From Planotetraspora mira (GTDB lineage Bacteria > Actinomycetota > Actinomycetes > Streptosporangiales > Streptosporangiaceae): 64,000 nt of DNA. Position 1 is the stretch's first letter. Every line of letters starts with the position of its first letter. Where the stretch lies: NCBI RefSeq assembly GCF_016863275.1, contig NZ_BOOO01000022.1:124001-188000 (forward strand), written 5' to 3'. Position numbers and translations under genes: made by a program. Below are positions 17,859 to 28,797 of this stretch, piece by piece. A model generated the notes under the pieces. That model had not been told where the DNA came from, searched no databases, and worked only from the letters and a program-made list of their open reading frames with translations.

Positions 17859-19241
17859 TCACAGCTGCCCCCGCAACAGATCTTCCACCGTCTCCCCGCG
17901 CACGATCACACGGGACCGGCCCCCGGACACCGCGACCACCGCGGGCTTCGGGAGGTAGTTGTAGTTGTTCGCGAGGGAGCGGCAGTACGCGCCGGTGGCC
18001 GCCACCGCGATCAGATCGCCCGGCACGAGGTCCTCGGGCAGCCACAGGTCACGAACGATCATGTCACCGCTCTCGCAGTGCTTGCCGACCAGGCGGGACA
18101 ACATCGGCCCCGCCTCGGTGCCGCGCGAGGCCATGACGGCCGTGTAGTCCGCTCCGTAGAGCGCGGTCCTGATGTTGTCGCTCATGCCGCCGTCGACGCT
18201 GACGTATGTCCGCAGGCCCTCGACGTCCTTGACCGTGCCGACCTCGTAGAGCGTCACACCGGCGAGGCCGGCGATCGCCCGGCCCGGCTCCACCGTGAGA
18301 CGCGGCACGGGCAGCCCCGCCGCCTGGCAGGTCTTGGTGACGATCTCGTGCAGGCTGTCGGCGACGACCTTGATGTCCGGAGCCTCGTCCCCCTCGACGT
18401 AGGGGATGCCGTAGCCGCCGCCGAGGTCGAGCTCCGGCAGGACCACTCCGTGCTCGTTCTTGACGTCGACGAGGAGCGTCGCCAGGCGGCGGGCGGCGAC
18501 CTCGAAGCCCGCGGTGTCGGTGATCTGCGATCCGATGTGCGAGTGCAGGCCCACGAGCTCGAGCTGCGGCAGGGCGAGGATGCGCCGCACGGCCTCCGCC
18601 GCCGCGCCGCTGCTCAGCGACAGGCCGAACTTCTGGTCGTCGTGGGCGGTCGCGATGAACTCGTGGGTGTGCGCCTCGACGCCCACGGTCACCCGGATCA
18701 TGACCCTGGGCCGCCGGCCATGCCGTTCCGCGAGGAAGCCGAGCCGGGCGATCTCCTCATAGGAGTCGACCACGATGTGCCCGACTCCCACCTCGACCGC
18801 GTGCTCCAGCTCGGCGAGCGACTTGTTGTTGCCGTGCATCGTGATCCGCTCGGGCGGGAACCCGACGCTGAGCGCGACCGCGAGCTCGCCGGCGCTGCAC
18901 ACGTCCAGGCCCAGGCCCTCCTGGTCGATCCAGCGGGCGACCTCGCGGCACAGGAACGCCTTGCCCGCGTAGTGGACCTCACCGCCGTGGAAGGCGGCCT
19001 TGTGGTCGCGGCAACGGGAGCGGAAGTCCTCCTCGTCGATCACGTAGAGAGGCGTGCCGTGTTCTTTCGCCAGGTCCCGGACGTCTACACCGCCGATCGT
19101 GATCACACCACCGGTCCGGCCGGACGTTCGCGGCCAGATCGCGGGGTCGAGGGCGTTGAGATCGGCCGGCGCATGGGGAGGTCGCTCCTCTGGCAGCACT
19201 TCGGCATGCCTGTCACCGGCGGGATGGGCGAATCGACTCAC
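17859..19241 (-). CDS. lysA: Diaminopimelate decarboxylase
   Basis: LysA removes CO2 from meso-diaminopimelate to give lysine. The product has the fold III PLP barrel motifs: [15 protein letters not shown] with the PLP lysine, [23 protein letters not shown], and the C-terminal [17 protein letters not shown] segment that closes the active site of the partner subunit. The frame is open upstream; GTG at 19241 ([17 protein letters not shown]) gives 460 residues, the normal actinomycete length, though its ribosome binding site is weak. It lies 87 bp after the ArgS-related gene. Confidence 0.95.
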   Translation of the reverse strand: MSRFAHPAGDRHAEVLPEERPPHAPADLNALDPAIWPRTSGRTGGVITIGGVDVRDLAKEHGTPLYVIDEEDFRSRCRDHKAAFHGGEVHYAGKAFLCREVARWIDQEGLGLDVCSAGELAVALSVGFPPERITMHGNNKSLAELEHAVEVGVGHIVVDSYEEIARLGFLAERHGRRPRVMIRVTVGVEAHTHEFIATAHDDQKFGLSLSSGAAAEAVRRILALPQLELVGLHSHIGSQITDTAGFEVAARRLATLLVDVKNEHGVVLPELDLGGGYGIPYVEGDEAPDIKVVADSLHEIVTKTCQAAGLPVPRLTVEPGRAIAGLAGVTLYEVGTVKDVEGLRTYVSVDGGMSDNIRTALYGADYTAVMASRGTEAGPMLSRLVGKHCESGDMIVRDLWLPEDLVPGDLIAVAATGAYCRSLANNYNYLPKPAVVAVSGGRSRVIVRGETVEDLLRGQL

Positions 19242-19328
19242 CCGAACGAGGCTATCCGACCACGCAGCCCCTGTGAGACGGCCGCCCACGTGGCGAGACG
19301 GGCTCACAGGACACTCCAGGAGCATCCA

Positions 19329-20003
19329 TCACAATCTGCTCGGCAACTCACCGTAAAGATCCACCAGAACGACCTGGACGGCTCTCGCCAGCCAGATCCG
19401 GGCGGTGTGCACCTCGCCCGGAGGACGACCTCCCATCGGGACGGCGGGAGCGTGTTCGTGCGCGTCGTGATAGACCAGCGCGAGCCGTTCGGCGTAGGCC
19501 TCCCACGCCGGGTCGCGGCCGGCCGTACGGCTGGGCAGTTCCGCGAGCGCGCGCAGGACCGCCCGGTCACAGGGGTCGTCCAACGCCTCGGGCCGGAAAC
19601 CCTCCCACGGGACGCCGAGATCGCGGGCCCACCTGAGGACGGCCGACGCGCGCGCGTGCGCGAACCGCACGACGAAGCCGGGGTTCTCCCATGTTCTGGG
19701 GAAATCCGGAAGACCGGAGAGGGGAACACGAGGCGTTCCCGGGGAACCCGCCGTCACGATCTCCCGGGCGATCTCGCCGGGGACGCCCAGCACGATCTCC
19801 AGGAAGGCGTTGGGCCGGACCCGCACCTCGGCGACGCCCTCACTGCCGCGCAACTCCCGCGCGATCTCCTCCGCCACGTCCCCCGCAGGGCGCCCACGGG
19901 CGGCACCGAGTGCGGCCGCGGAAACCACGAGGGCCTCGCGTTCCCACGATCCCTGGGGCGCGGGCGGTGCGCCCAGGAGCAGGCCGAGCCGGGCAGGTGT
20001 CAC
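19329..20003 (-). CDS. nrtL: ArgS-related anticodon-binding protein without catalytic domain (NrtL-like)
   Basis: About 224 residues. The N-terminal half resembles the additional N-terminal domain of arginyl-tRNA synthetase (GRPAGDVAEEIARELRG, then RVRPNAFLEIVLG). The C-terminal half is a DALR-type anticodon-binding bundle (RFAHARASAVLRWARDLG; AERLALVYHDAHEHAPAVP; QVVLVDLYGELP). The Rossmann catalytic core with HIGH and KMSK is absent, so it cannot charge tRNA. From memory, such proteins are annotated next to lysA in actinomycetes under the name NrtL. The start is uncertain: GTG at 20003 (VTPARLGLL) fits relatives best; GTG at 20012 or 20066 are alternatives. Confidence 0.75.
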   Translation of the reverse strand: MTPARLGLLLGAPPAPQGSWEREALVVSAAALGAARGRPAGDVAEEIARELRGSEGVAEVRVRPNAFLEIVLGVPGEIAREIVTAGSPGTPRVPLSGLPDFPRTWENPGFVVRFAHARASAVLRWARDLGVPWEGFRPEALDDPCDRAVLRALAELPSRTAGRDPAWEAYAERLALVYHDAHEHAPAVPMGGRPPGEVHTARIWLARAVQVVLVDLYGELPSRL

Positions 20004-20135
20004 GCCGCTCACCCTAGGCCGCCGGGGGCCCCGCGGCGCGTTTCCGGGTCGGCACTCCGTGATCACTCGGAAACAGGTAAAAAGTTCCCCTTACCAGGAA
20101 GTAAGCAATTACGGTCAGGCGTTATGCAGTGGTAG

Positions 20136-20157
20136 GTTTGGTCAAATAAGGCCAAAC
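20136..20157 (+). promoter_or_regulatory. Imperfect operator-like inverted repeat upstream of treS
   Basis: GTTTGG (20136-20141) and CCAAAC (20152-20157) flank a 10-bp AT-rich spacer, in an AT-rich patch (20080-20160) that stands out in this genome and lies 70-150 bp before treS. It may be part of the treS promoter or an operator. No regulator can be assigned. Confidence 0.3.
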
Positions 20158-20229
20158 AAGACGGCGTGAGCTTCAAGGCTCGGGCGTGATCTGGCCGCAC
20201 GCCCCATTCTTTTCCTCAAGTGAGACCAG

Positions 20230-22002
<1,773 letters not shown>

Positions 22003-22014
22003 GGGTCGTGAGCC

Positions 22015-22044
22015 CCCGCTGAGCCGGTCCCCAGGCTCAGCGGG
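22015..22044 (+). terminator. Hairpin terminator between treS and the convergent permease gene
   Basis: CCCGCTGAGCC (22015-22025) pairs exactly with GGCTCAGCGGG (22034-22044). The right arm recurs as GCTCAGCGGG at about 22055 and 22077, so alternative pairings are possible; the last copy overlaps the stop codon of the minus-strand permease gene. Confidence 0.65.
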
Positions 22045-22078
22045 CCGGCGCTGCGCTCAGCGGGGCCGGTCCTCGGGC

Positions 22079-24358
22079 TCAGCGGGCGGCGACGGGCACC
22101 TGCGCCCGGGCGGCCCTCCTCGCGGGGATCAGGGCGACCAGCAGCGTCGCCCCGATCGCCACGAGCAGGGCGCCGGCGAACATCCCCGGTGTGGGGGCGC
22201 GGCCGATGCCCGCCCCCACTCCGCTGCCGCGGCCCTCCAGGTCGATCAGTCCCTTCGACAGGAACGCCCCCGCGGAGCCGCCCAGCACCACCCCGGCCAT
22301 CGCGAGCAGCCCGGTCCCCGTCACCAGCGTGGCCATGACCTGACGCGGGGTCAGCCCCATCGCCTTCAGCACGGCCAGGTCGAGCAGGTGGTCACGCAGG
22401 CCGAGCGCGCTCGCCGTCAGCAGATTCGCCAGGCCGATCAGGGCCAGGACGACGACCAGCGCGACGATGATCACACGGATGATCGACAGCCGGTCGGCCG
22501 GGTTGACCGCCTGGTCCACCTCGAGGGACTGCGTCTGCAGCCGCGTGCGCACCTCTCCGGGGTCGGCGCCGGGCCGAAGGACGAGGCTGTAGAACTGCGG
22601 CGGCGTCGCGTCCTTGGCCGCCAGGCTGTCGATGCCGAATGAGAGGACCTCGCCGTCCTGCTCCGGCTCGATGACCCTGCCGACGATCTTGACGATCAGC
22701 GGCGTGCCGCCGATGGTCATGCGCACCCGGTCGCCGATGCGCAGCCCGAGCAGGTCGAGCAGGCCCTGCCCGGCCACGGCCTCGCCGCGGTCCCGGAACA
22801 TCCTGCCCTCCGCCACCGGGAACGGGTACGGATCAGAGGACATGCCGAGCGCCCGGGTGCGCACCGTCCTGGTCTGCCAGGGCACGAGGGCGTCCAGTTC
22901 CACCCCCGGATAGGCGGTGACGACGTCGGGGTCGGCCATCGCCCGGCTGAGCGCCTCGCTCGCCGTCAGGTCCCCCGGCCGCACGGACAGGGCCGCGGCC
23001 TGCCCGACCTGCTCGGGGTGGCGGATGAACCCGTCGAGCGTGGCCCAGCAGCCGAGCCCGATGGTGATCATCATCATGGGGATGGCCACACCGGTCAGCG
23101 TGAGGACGGCGGAGGCCGGGCGGGTGAACGCGTCCCTGGCCCCGAGGACGAGCGCGGGCGGGAGCCGTACGAGGAGGGCGACCCTGGCCAGCCGCGACAG
23201 GCGGCCGTGCGGAGGCGCCGCGGGGGCCGCCGGGATCGGCGGTGTCCCACCGCCCCGCCAGGCGGGCAGCCAGACCGCGACCAGGACCACCAGCGCCGTG
23301 CCCGCCGCGATCGCCGCGAGCGGCCCTGAAGAGAGGGGCACGACGACGGTTTCGGAGAGCGCGTACGTCGTGATCAACCGTCCCGCGACCAGGCCGAGCG
23401 CGATGCCGGCCAGCCCCAGGGTCCCATGCTCGGCGAGGAGCATGCGGGTCACCTGGCCCCGGGTGAACCCCAGCGACTTCAGCGTGGCGATGTCGCGAAG
23501 CTGGGTGAGCACCCGCCCGCCGGTGGCGTTGGCGAGGGCGAGGGCGGCGGCGACCAGCCCGGCGAGGCCGAACAGGGCGAGCAGCAGGCCGAGCAGCCGG
23601 TTGTCGAGCGCCATGGAGGCCCGGACCTCGCGCCAGGTGGACACCCGCTGGACCTGGTTGCGCAGCGTGATGACGGCCTGCTGGACCACGATGTCGGTGA
23701 ATCCGGCGTCGGCCAGTCGCAGCCCCGTAACGGTCTCCGTGCGGCCGGGCGCCGGTTCGACCAGGGTGAGGGTCTGGGAGAGGGTCCAGGCGAGCCCTGG
23801 GGTCCACTCGGGATAGAAGCCCTGGTCTCCGCTCTCGGCCAGCCCCGCCACGGTCAGCGTGTGCGTGGCGCCGTTCAGTCCCGTGACGGGGAACGGGCTA
23901 CCGGGATGGAGCCCGAGCGCCTTGGCGAACGACTGCTCGACCACGACTCCGTCGGGATAGCGCGTGTCGAGCCAGCGTCCCTCTCTCAGGAGGGGACGGG
24001 CGACGGAGGGGAAGGCGGCCGGCGTCTCCTGGAGGGCGATCGGGACCTTCCTGCCGTGCTCCACGAGCGTGGCGGGGGCGCTGCGATACGGCCCGGCCAC
24101 GTCGGTGACCCCGCCCAGGGCCCGCAGCGCCGGGACGTTCGGCGTGCCCTTGGTGTGGATCCAGACGTGGGCGCCGCGCCCTCGCTCGAACAGGCCTCGC
24201 CAGGGGTTGGTGCCGTCCTCGAGGAGCGTGGCCGCGGTGATCAGGGCCGTGACGATCCCCGCGACCGCGATGACGGTCAGCAGAGCCTGCCCCCGCCGCG
24301 CCCGGAGATCGGCCCGCACCCACCTGACCTCAGCCCGCACACCCACCCCCGTGATCAT
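22079..24358 (-). CDS. ABC transporter permease of the FtsX/MacB type
   Basis: A 759-residue permease with the usual layout of a large FtsX-like exporter: TM1 at about 22-42, an extracytoplasmic domain (about 45-245), three TM helices (about 255-365), then a second unit with one TM (about 415), another external domain and three C-terminal TM helices, ending in a short basic tail. It should pair with the ATPase encoded just upstream. The likely role is export or membrane extraction of an unknown substrate. ATG 24358 lies inside a repeat unit and has no binding site; GTG codons at 24346 or 24340, behind GGGGG, may be the real start. Confidence 0.88.
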   Translation of the reverse strand: MITGVGVRAEVRWVRADLRARRGQALLTVIAVAGIVTALITAATLLEDGTNPWRGLFERGRGAHVWIHTKGTPNVPALRALGGVTDVAGPYRSAPATLVEHGRKVPIALQETPAAFPSVARPLLREGRWLDTRYPDGVVVEQSFAKALGLHPGSPFPVTGLNGATHTLTVAGLAESGDQGFYPEWTPGLAWTLSQTLTLVEPAPGRTETVTGLRLADAGFTDIVVQQAVITLRNQVQRVSTWREVRASMALDNRLLGLLLALFGLAGLVAAALALANATGGRVLTQLRDIATLKSLGFTRGQVTRMLLAEHGTLGLAGIALGLVAGRLITTYALSETVVVPLSSGPLAAIAAGTALVVLVAVWLPAWRGGGTPPIPAAPAAPPHGRLSRLARVALLVRLPPALVLGARDAFTRPASAVLTLTGVAIPMMMITIGLGCWATLDGFIRHPEQVGQAAALSVRPGDLTASEALSRAMADPDVVTAYPGVELDALVPWQTRTVRTRALGMSSDPYPFPVAEGRMFRDRGEAVAGQGLLDLLGLRIGDRVRMTIGGTPLIVKIVGRVIEPEQDGEVLSFGIDSLAAKDATPPQFYSLVLRPGADPGEVRTRLQTQSLEVDQAVNPADRLSIIRVIIVALVVVLALIGLANLLTASALGLRDHLLDLAVLKAMGLTPRQVMATLVTGTGLLAMAGVVLGGSAGAFLSKGLIDLEGRGSGVGAGIGRAPTPGMFAGALLVAIGATLLVALIPARRAARAQVPVAAR

Positions 24359-24571
24359 GCACAGATTCGCGGATGGACGCCTGACCTGGGCCCTCTCCAG
24401 CCGTGATCATGCACACATTCGCGATCATGGCCGCTGACCAGCTCCTCCACTCGCCGTGATCATGCACAGGTTCGGCGCCGTACGGTCCGACCTGCGATTA
24501 CACGGTTCGTGATCATGCATACTTTCGGGATCATGCTGTCCGACCTGGGGCGATGCCATTCGTGATCATGC
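24351..24571. repeat. GTGATCATGC repeat cluster between ATPase and permease genes
   Basis: Plus-strand GTGATCATGC occurs at 24351, 24403, 24456, 24509 and 24562, spaced 52-53 bp apart, with degenerate copies at 24421 and 24527. Most are followed by a four-base variable stretch and ATTCG or TTCG. The segment 24351-24430 is repeated in inverted orientation at 25465-25386 with about nine mismatches in 80 bp. No transposase is nearby. The cluster fills the gap between two genes that should be co-transcribed. Confidence 0.8.
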
Positions 24572-24587
24572 ACGTGCTCGTCTGTGT

Positions 24588-25334
24588 TCATCCGTGCAGC
24601 TCCACGATGTCGCCTGCCGTACCGGCCGGACGGCGCTGGAGCCGGGCGATGGGCGCGTCGTCGACGATCTGGCCGTCGAGGAGGCTGACGACGCGATCCG
24701 CCATGCTCGCGACCCTGGCGTCATGGGTGACCAGCACGATCGTCTGGCCCTGCCGATGGACCTTGCCCAGCAACTTGAGGACGTCGCGGGTGTTGCGGCT
24801 GTCGAGGTTGCCGGTCGGTTCGTCGGCGAGGAGCAGCCGCGGGTGGTTGGCGAGGGCCCGGGCGAGCGCGACGCGCTGCTGCTCGCCGCCGGAGAGCTGA
24901 CCGGGCGCGGCGCCCGCGCGCTCCTCGAGGCCGAGCTCCGCCAGCAGGTATTCGCGCCGCTCCCGAGCATGCCTCGGCGTGGCCCCGCCGAGCAGCGCGG
25001 GCAACTCCACGTTGTCGGCCACGGTCATGTTGGCGACCAGATTGAAGAACTGGAAGACGAACCCGACCTTCTGTCGCCGGAGCACCGCCCATCCGCTTTC
25101 CGAGAGCGTGTCGGCACGCTTGCCGTCCAGCCAGATCTCGCCACTGGTCCGCGTCTCCAGTCCGCCGAGCATGTGGACGAAGGTGGATTTTCCCGACCCC
25201 GACGGACCCATGATCGCGACGAACTCCCCCGGTTCGACGACGAGGTCCACGCCGCGTACGGCCGGCACCGGCAGGCCTCCGGTCTGATAGATCTTCACGA
25301 GGCCGACCGCCCTGATCACCGGGGTCACGGTCAC
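24588..25334 (-). CDS. ABC transporter ATP-binding protein (MacB/LolD type)
   Basis: A 248-residue ATPase with Walker A (MGPSGSGKSTF near residue 43), Q-loop (VFQFFNLV), the ABC signature LSGGEQQRVALARAL, Walker B (RLLLADEPTGNLDS) and H-loop (LVTHDARV). The short NLDS form with these spacings is typical of MacB/LolD-like exporters that energise FtsX-type permeases, so it should drive the permease encoded downstream. GTG at 25334 is preceded by a G-rich site. Both flanks carry GTGATCATGC repeats in opposite orientation. Confidence 0.92.
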   Translation of the reverse strand: MTVTPVIRAVGLVKIYQTGGLPVPAVRGVDLVVEPGEFVAIMGPSGSGKSTFVHMLGGLETRTSGEIWLDGKRADTLSESGWAVLRRQKVGFVFQFFNLVANMTVADNVELPALLGGATPRHARERREYLLAELGLEERAGAAPGQLSGGEQQRVALARALANHPRLLLADEPTGNLDSRNTRDVLKLLGKVHRQGQTIVLVTHDARVASMADRVVSLLDGQIVDDAPIARLQRRPAGTAGDIVELHG

Positions 25335-25350
25335 CGTGGCACCCCTTTGC

Positions 25351-25465
25351 GCATGATCACGAAGGGAATCGCCGCAGGTAGAGCGGCATGATCACGAATG
25401 TGTGCATGATCACGACCGGAGAAGGCCCAGGTCAGGCGCCCATCCACGAATCCGCGCATGATCAC
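25351..25465. repeat. GCATGATCAC repeat cluster between padR and ATPase genes
   Basis: GCATGATCAC occurs at 25351, 25386, 25404 and 25456, the reverse complement of the units at 24351-24571. The stretch 25465-25386 read on the minus strand keeps the same 52-bp and 18-bp unit spacing and nearly the same sequence as 24351-24430, making a long inverted repeat around the ATPase gene. Confidence 0.8.
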
Positions 25466-25515
25466 GGCAGAAGTGGGGGTGGGAGTGAAGGTGGAGGTGG
25501 GGGGTGGGGGGTGCA

Positions 25516-26022
25516 TCAGGTCAGGTCCTCCTGGCAGCGTTCGAGCCAGTCCAGGTCGGCTTGGAGGTGAAGCATGGCACCCTCGATGAGAAGGCGCGCG
25601 ACGCGGTTCCCCGGGTCCGTGCGCTCGGCCAACTCGTCGAGGTCTCTCATCAACGACAAATAGTGCCTGCGTTGCCGGTTGACCAGTGCCATCCTGTCGG
25701 CGATGCCCGTCAGGGGGGCCAGCACGAGCTTCATGAAGAACTCGTCCCGCACACGCGGACCCTCGGTCGGCTCGTCGACCCAGGCCTCCAGCGCCTCGCG
25801 GCCGGCGGCGGTCAGGTAGTAGACCTTCTTGTTGGGCCGGTTCGACTGCTCGACGTCGACGGCCCGGACGAACCCGTCCTTCTCCAGACGCCCCAGCGTC
25901 ACGTAGATCTGGCCGATGTTGGGTGAGGGGTAGGCGCTGCCGAACGTCACCTCGAGCGCTTGTTTGAGCTCGTACCCGTGGGCAGGTTCCTTTGCCAGGA
26001 GTGCCAGCAACGGCAGCCGCAC
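25516..26022 (-). CDS. PadR family transcriptional regulator
   Basis: A 168-residue PadR protein: N-terminal winged helix (LPLLALLAKEPAHGYELKQAL, then GQIYVTLGRLEKDGFV) and a C-terminal helical dimerisation part (VRDEFFMKLVLAPL). GTG at 26022 has GGAGG 7 nt upstream. It precedes the ATPase and permease genes on the same strand, the standard padR-ABC arrangement in which PadR represses its own exporter operon. It is also divergent from the sugar importer operon at 26203 and could act on the shared intergenic region. Confidence 0.9.
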   Translation of the reverse strand: MRLPLLALLAKEPAHGYELKQALEVTFGSAYPSPNIGQIYVTLGRLEKDGFVRAVDVEQSNRPNKKVYYLTAAGREALEAWVDEPTEGPRVRDEFFMKLVLAPLTGIADRMALVNRQRRHYLSLMRDLDELAERTDPGNRVARLLIEGAMLHLQADLDWLERCQEDLT

Positions 26023-26121
26023 GCGCCCACCTCCATGCCAGTCGAGATGCCGTCGAGATGTTGCCGCGAAGCCCCCCGGGTGACCACCGAAGCAGTTACC
26101 GGAGCGTTACGGACCAAGCCG

Positions 26122-26156
26122 TTGACTCCCACATTAACGCTATGCATAACATGCAT
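26122..26156 (+). promoter_or_regulatory. Promoter of the sugar importer operon with ATGCAT repeats
   Basis: TTGACT (26122-26127), a 17-bp spacer and CATAAC (26145-26150) form a sigma70-like promoter 50 bp before the GTG at 26203. ATGCAT occurs at 26142-26147 and 26151-26156, overlapping the -10 element, so a repressor bound there would block transcription. The AT-rich intergenic region is shared with padR. The binding protein is not known. Confidence 0.5.
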
Positions 26157-26202
26157 GCACCTACCTAACACGTATGTAACTACGACTTAATACGGAGGTC
26201 AC

Positions 26203-27465
26203 GTGATCCGCCGAGCCGCCGCACTCCTGACCACCCTGCTGGTGGCCGGGTGCGCGGGACTGGCGGACTCCGCCGGCCGCACGTCACAGGGCACGAGCGG
26301 CACCGGTCCGATCACCTTCGCCACCGGCCGCGACACCACCGCCTATCTCCGGCCGCTGCTCGACCGGTGGAACCAGACCCATCCGGCCGAGCCGGTGACC
26401 CTGCTGGAACTCCCCGAGGCGGCCGACGAGCAGCGCGCCCAGATGGTGGCCAATCTCCAGGCCCACAGCGACGTCTACGACGTCCTCGGGCTCGACGTCG
26501 TCTGGACGGCGGAGTTCGCCGACGCCGGATGGATCGTGCCGCTCGACCGGAGCGTGTTCCCGCTGGACAAGATGCTCAAGGGCGTGGCCGACACCGCGAT
26601 CTACCGCGACAGGCTGTGGGCCGCGCCGTACACGAGCAACGCCGGGCTGCTCTACTACCGCTCCGACATCCTCAAGAAGGAGCACCTCAAGCCACCCAGA
26701 ACGTGGGCCGAGCTCCGCGACCAGGCCTCCCGCCTAAGCGCCAAATACCACATAGGCGGATATGCCGGTCAGTTCCTTCCGTACGAGGGTCTGACCGTCA
26801 ACTTCGCGGAAGCCGTACAGTCCGCCGGCGGCCAGATCCTCGACCCCGACGCGCGCCGCGTGACGATGGACCTCGGGGCCACACGCACCGCGCTCGACTT
26901 CCTGGTCGGCGGCGTCGAGGAGGGCTGGATCCCGCAGGAGGCGCTCTCCTACAAGGAGGAGGAGTCCCGGCTCGCCTTCCAGGAGGGCCGGCTGGTCTTC
27001 GCCCGCAACTGGCCCCACGCGTACGGCCCTGCGACCCATTCCGATCTCGCGGGCAAGTTCGAGGTGACCCGGCTGCCCGGGCTGACCGGACCGGGATCGA
27101 GCACGTTGGGCGGGCTCAATCTCGCGATCAGCGCCTACTCCAAGCGGCAGAAGACGGCTCTCGACTTCATCCGCTACTTCACGGGTCCCGAGATCCAGCG
27201 CCTCGTCCTGACCGAGGGCTCCTTCCCCCCGGTCTGGGCCGAGCTCTACGACGACCCCGCCCTGATCAAGCGCTTCCCCTACCTGCCCGTCCTGAAAGAG
27301 GCGATCCTGTCCGCCCGCCCGCGGCCGGTGACCCCCAACTACAACCAGGTCAGCCTGGTGATCTCCAGCGCCGTGTCCGGCGCGCTCAACCTCAGCAAAC
27401 CCGTCGATGAAACCGTCGCCGATCTGAAACAGCAGCTCGGCGAGGTCGTCCAGCCCGGAGGCTAG
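26203..27465 (+). CDS. Sugar ABC transporter substrate-binding lipoprotein (first of two)
   Basis: A 420-residue cluster-D binding protein. The signal peptide ends in the lipobox LLVAGC with the lipidated Cys17. The mature part has the SBP family 1 pattern: LPRIP-like domain crossings, a polar hinge region (AAPYTSNAGLLYYRSDIL), and GSSTLGGLNLAISAYSK. GTG at 26203 has GGAGG 4-5 nt upstream. The next gene, 3 bp away, encodes a second, different binding protein. The substrate is unknown; the general look is that of alpha-glucoside or trehalose binding proteins. Confidence 0.88.
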   Translation: MIRRAAALLTTLLVAGCAGLADSAGRTSQGTSGTGPITFATGRDTTAYLRPLLDRWNQTHPAEPVTLLELPEAADEQRAQMVANLQAHSDVYDVLGLDVVWTAEFADAGWIVPLDRSVFPLDKMLKGVADTAIYRDRLWAAPYTSNAGLLYYRSDILKKEHLKPPRTWAELRDQASRLSAKYHIGGYAGQFLPYEGLTVNFAEAVQSAGGQILDPDARRVTMDLGATRTALDFLVGGVEEGWIPQEALSYKEEESRLAFQEGRLVFARNWPHAYGPATHSDLAGKFEVTRLPGLTGPGSSTLGGLNLAISAYSKRQKTALDFIRYFTGPEIQRLVLTEGSFPPVWAELYDDPALIKRFPYLPVLKEAILSARPRPVTPNYNQVSLVISSAVSGALNLSKPVDETVADLKQQLGEVVQPGG

Positions 27466-27468
27466 ATC

Positions 27469-28785
27469 ATGCGCAAACTCCCCCTGACGGTGGCGGTGCT
27501 CGCCCTCGCGGCGGCCGCCTGCGGTGGCAACACCACTCCCGAACCCGCGCAGAGCGGCGGCGGCACCGCCGCCGCCGCCAAGCCGCTCGACGGCGTCAAG
27601 ATCGAAGTGGCCGCGAAGTGGACCGGCGAGGAGCAGGCCAACTTCGAGAAGGTTCTGAAGGCGTTCCAGGCCAAGACGGGCGCGACCGTCACCTACGCCT
27701 CGACCGGTGAGGACACGGGCGCGTACCTGGGCCCGCGCATCGAGGGCGGCAACCCGCCTGACGTCGCGATCCTGCCCCAGCCGGGCCTGGTCCAGCAGTA
27801 CGCCGACCAGAAGGCGCTCAAGCCCCTGTCCCCCGAGGTGCAGGCGCAGATCGACCAGAACTACACGCCGTACTGGAAGGAACTCGGCTCGGTCGACGGC
27901 CAGGTGTACGGCGTGCTCGTCAAGGCGGCGCACAAGTCGCTCATCTGGTACCGGCAGACCGCCTTCGACGACGCGGGCGCCCAGCCGGCGACGTCGTGGG
28001 ACGACCTGATCGGCAAGACCGCTCAGACGCTGGCCGACTCGGGCACCGCGCCGTTCGCGTTGTGCGGCGCGTCCGGCTGGACGCTCACCGACCTGTTCGA
28101 GAACGTCTACCTCTCCTCCGCGGGGCCGGAGAACTACGACAAGCTGGCCAAGCACGAGATCCCGTGGACCGACCCCTCGGTGACCACCGCGCTGCAGAAG
28201 ATGGGGCAGATCTTCGGCAAGAACGAGTTCGTCCTCGGCGGCGCGTCCGGCGCGCTGCAGACCGACTTCCCGACCTGCGCCACCCAGGTCTACGGGCAGA
28301 AGAAGGCCGCGATGGTCATCGAGGCCGACTTCGTCGCGGTGACCGCCGCCGAGTCCGGCGCGAAGGTCGGCGAGGAAGCCAAGATCATGCCGTTCCCCAA
28401 GGCGGGCGACACCGATCCCGTCATCCTCGGCGGCGACACCGCGGTGGTCCTGAAGGACTCCAAGGGCGCGCAGGCGCTGCTGGAGTTCCTGGCCTCCAAG
28501 GAGGGCGGCGAGGTCTGGGCCAAGCAGCCCGGCTACCTGTCCCCCAACCGCAACGTGTCCCCCGACAACTACCCCGACGACCTGACCAAGCAGCTCGCCC
28601 AGACGATCATCTCCGCGGGTGAGTCCGTCCGGTACGACATGTCGGACCTCGCGCCCAGCGCCTTCGGCGGCACGGACGGCAAGGGCGAGTGGAAGGACCT
28701 GCAGGACTTCCTGCGCAACCCCTCCGACGTGAAGGGCGCCCAGGAGAAGCTCGAGGCGGACGCCGCCAAGGCCTTCACGAAGTAG
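27469..28785 (+). CDS. Sugar ABC transporter substrate-binding lipoprotein (second)
   Basis: A 438-residue lipoprotein with lipobox AAAAC (Cys18) followed by a Gly/Ala-rich tether. The mature protein is an SBP family 1 member (YASTGEDTGAYLGPRIEGGN; YGVLVKAAHKSLIWYRQTAF; TDFPTCATQVYGQKKAAM with a Cys pair that may be disulfide bonded). It is clearly different from the protein encoded just upstream, so the importer may use two receptors for related sugars. It starts 3 bp after the first gene and ends 12 bp before the permease gene. Confidence 0.9.
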   Translation: MRKLPLTVAVLALAAAACGGNTTPEPAQSGGGTAAAAKPLDGVKIEVAAKWTGEEQANFEKVLKAFQAKTGATVTYASTGEDTGAYLGPRIEGGNPPDVAILPQPGLVQQYADQKALKPLSPEVQAQIDQNYTPYWKELGSVDGQVYGVLVKAAHKSLIWYRQTAFDDAGAQPATSWDDLIGKTAQTLADSGTAPFALCGASGWTLTDLFENVYLSSAGPENYDKLAKHEIPWTDPSVTTALQKMGQIFGKNEFVLGGASGALQTDFPTCATQVYGQKKAAMVIEADFVAVTAAESGAKVGEEAKIMPFPKAGDTDPVILGGDTAVVLKDSKGAQALLEFLASKEGGEVWAKQPGYLSPNRNVSPDNYPDDLTKQLAQTIISAGESVRYDMSDLAPSAFGGTDGKGEWKDLQDFLRNPSDVKGAQEKLEADAAKAFTK

Positions 28786-28797
28786 GGAGACGCGGCC

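Noticed and set aside
24351-24571. CRISPR array
   Set aside because: The conserved unit is only about 10-16 bp, spacers are themselves partly conserved, and no cas gene is present. The 21-bp repeats at 13617-13763 are coding heptads, also not CRISPR.
24351-25465. Composite transposon or insertion sequence defined by the inverted repeats
   Set aside because: The enclosed gene is an ABC ATPase that fits its neighbours, no transposase is present, and the same units occur separately at 7698-7815.
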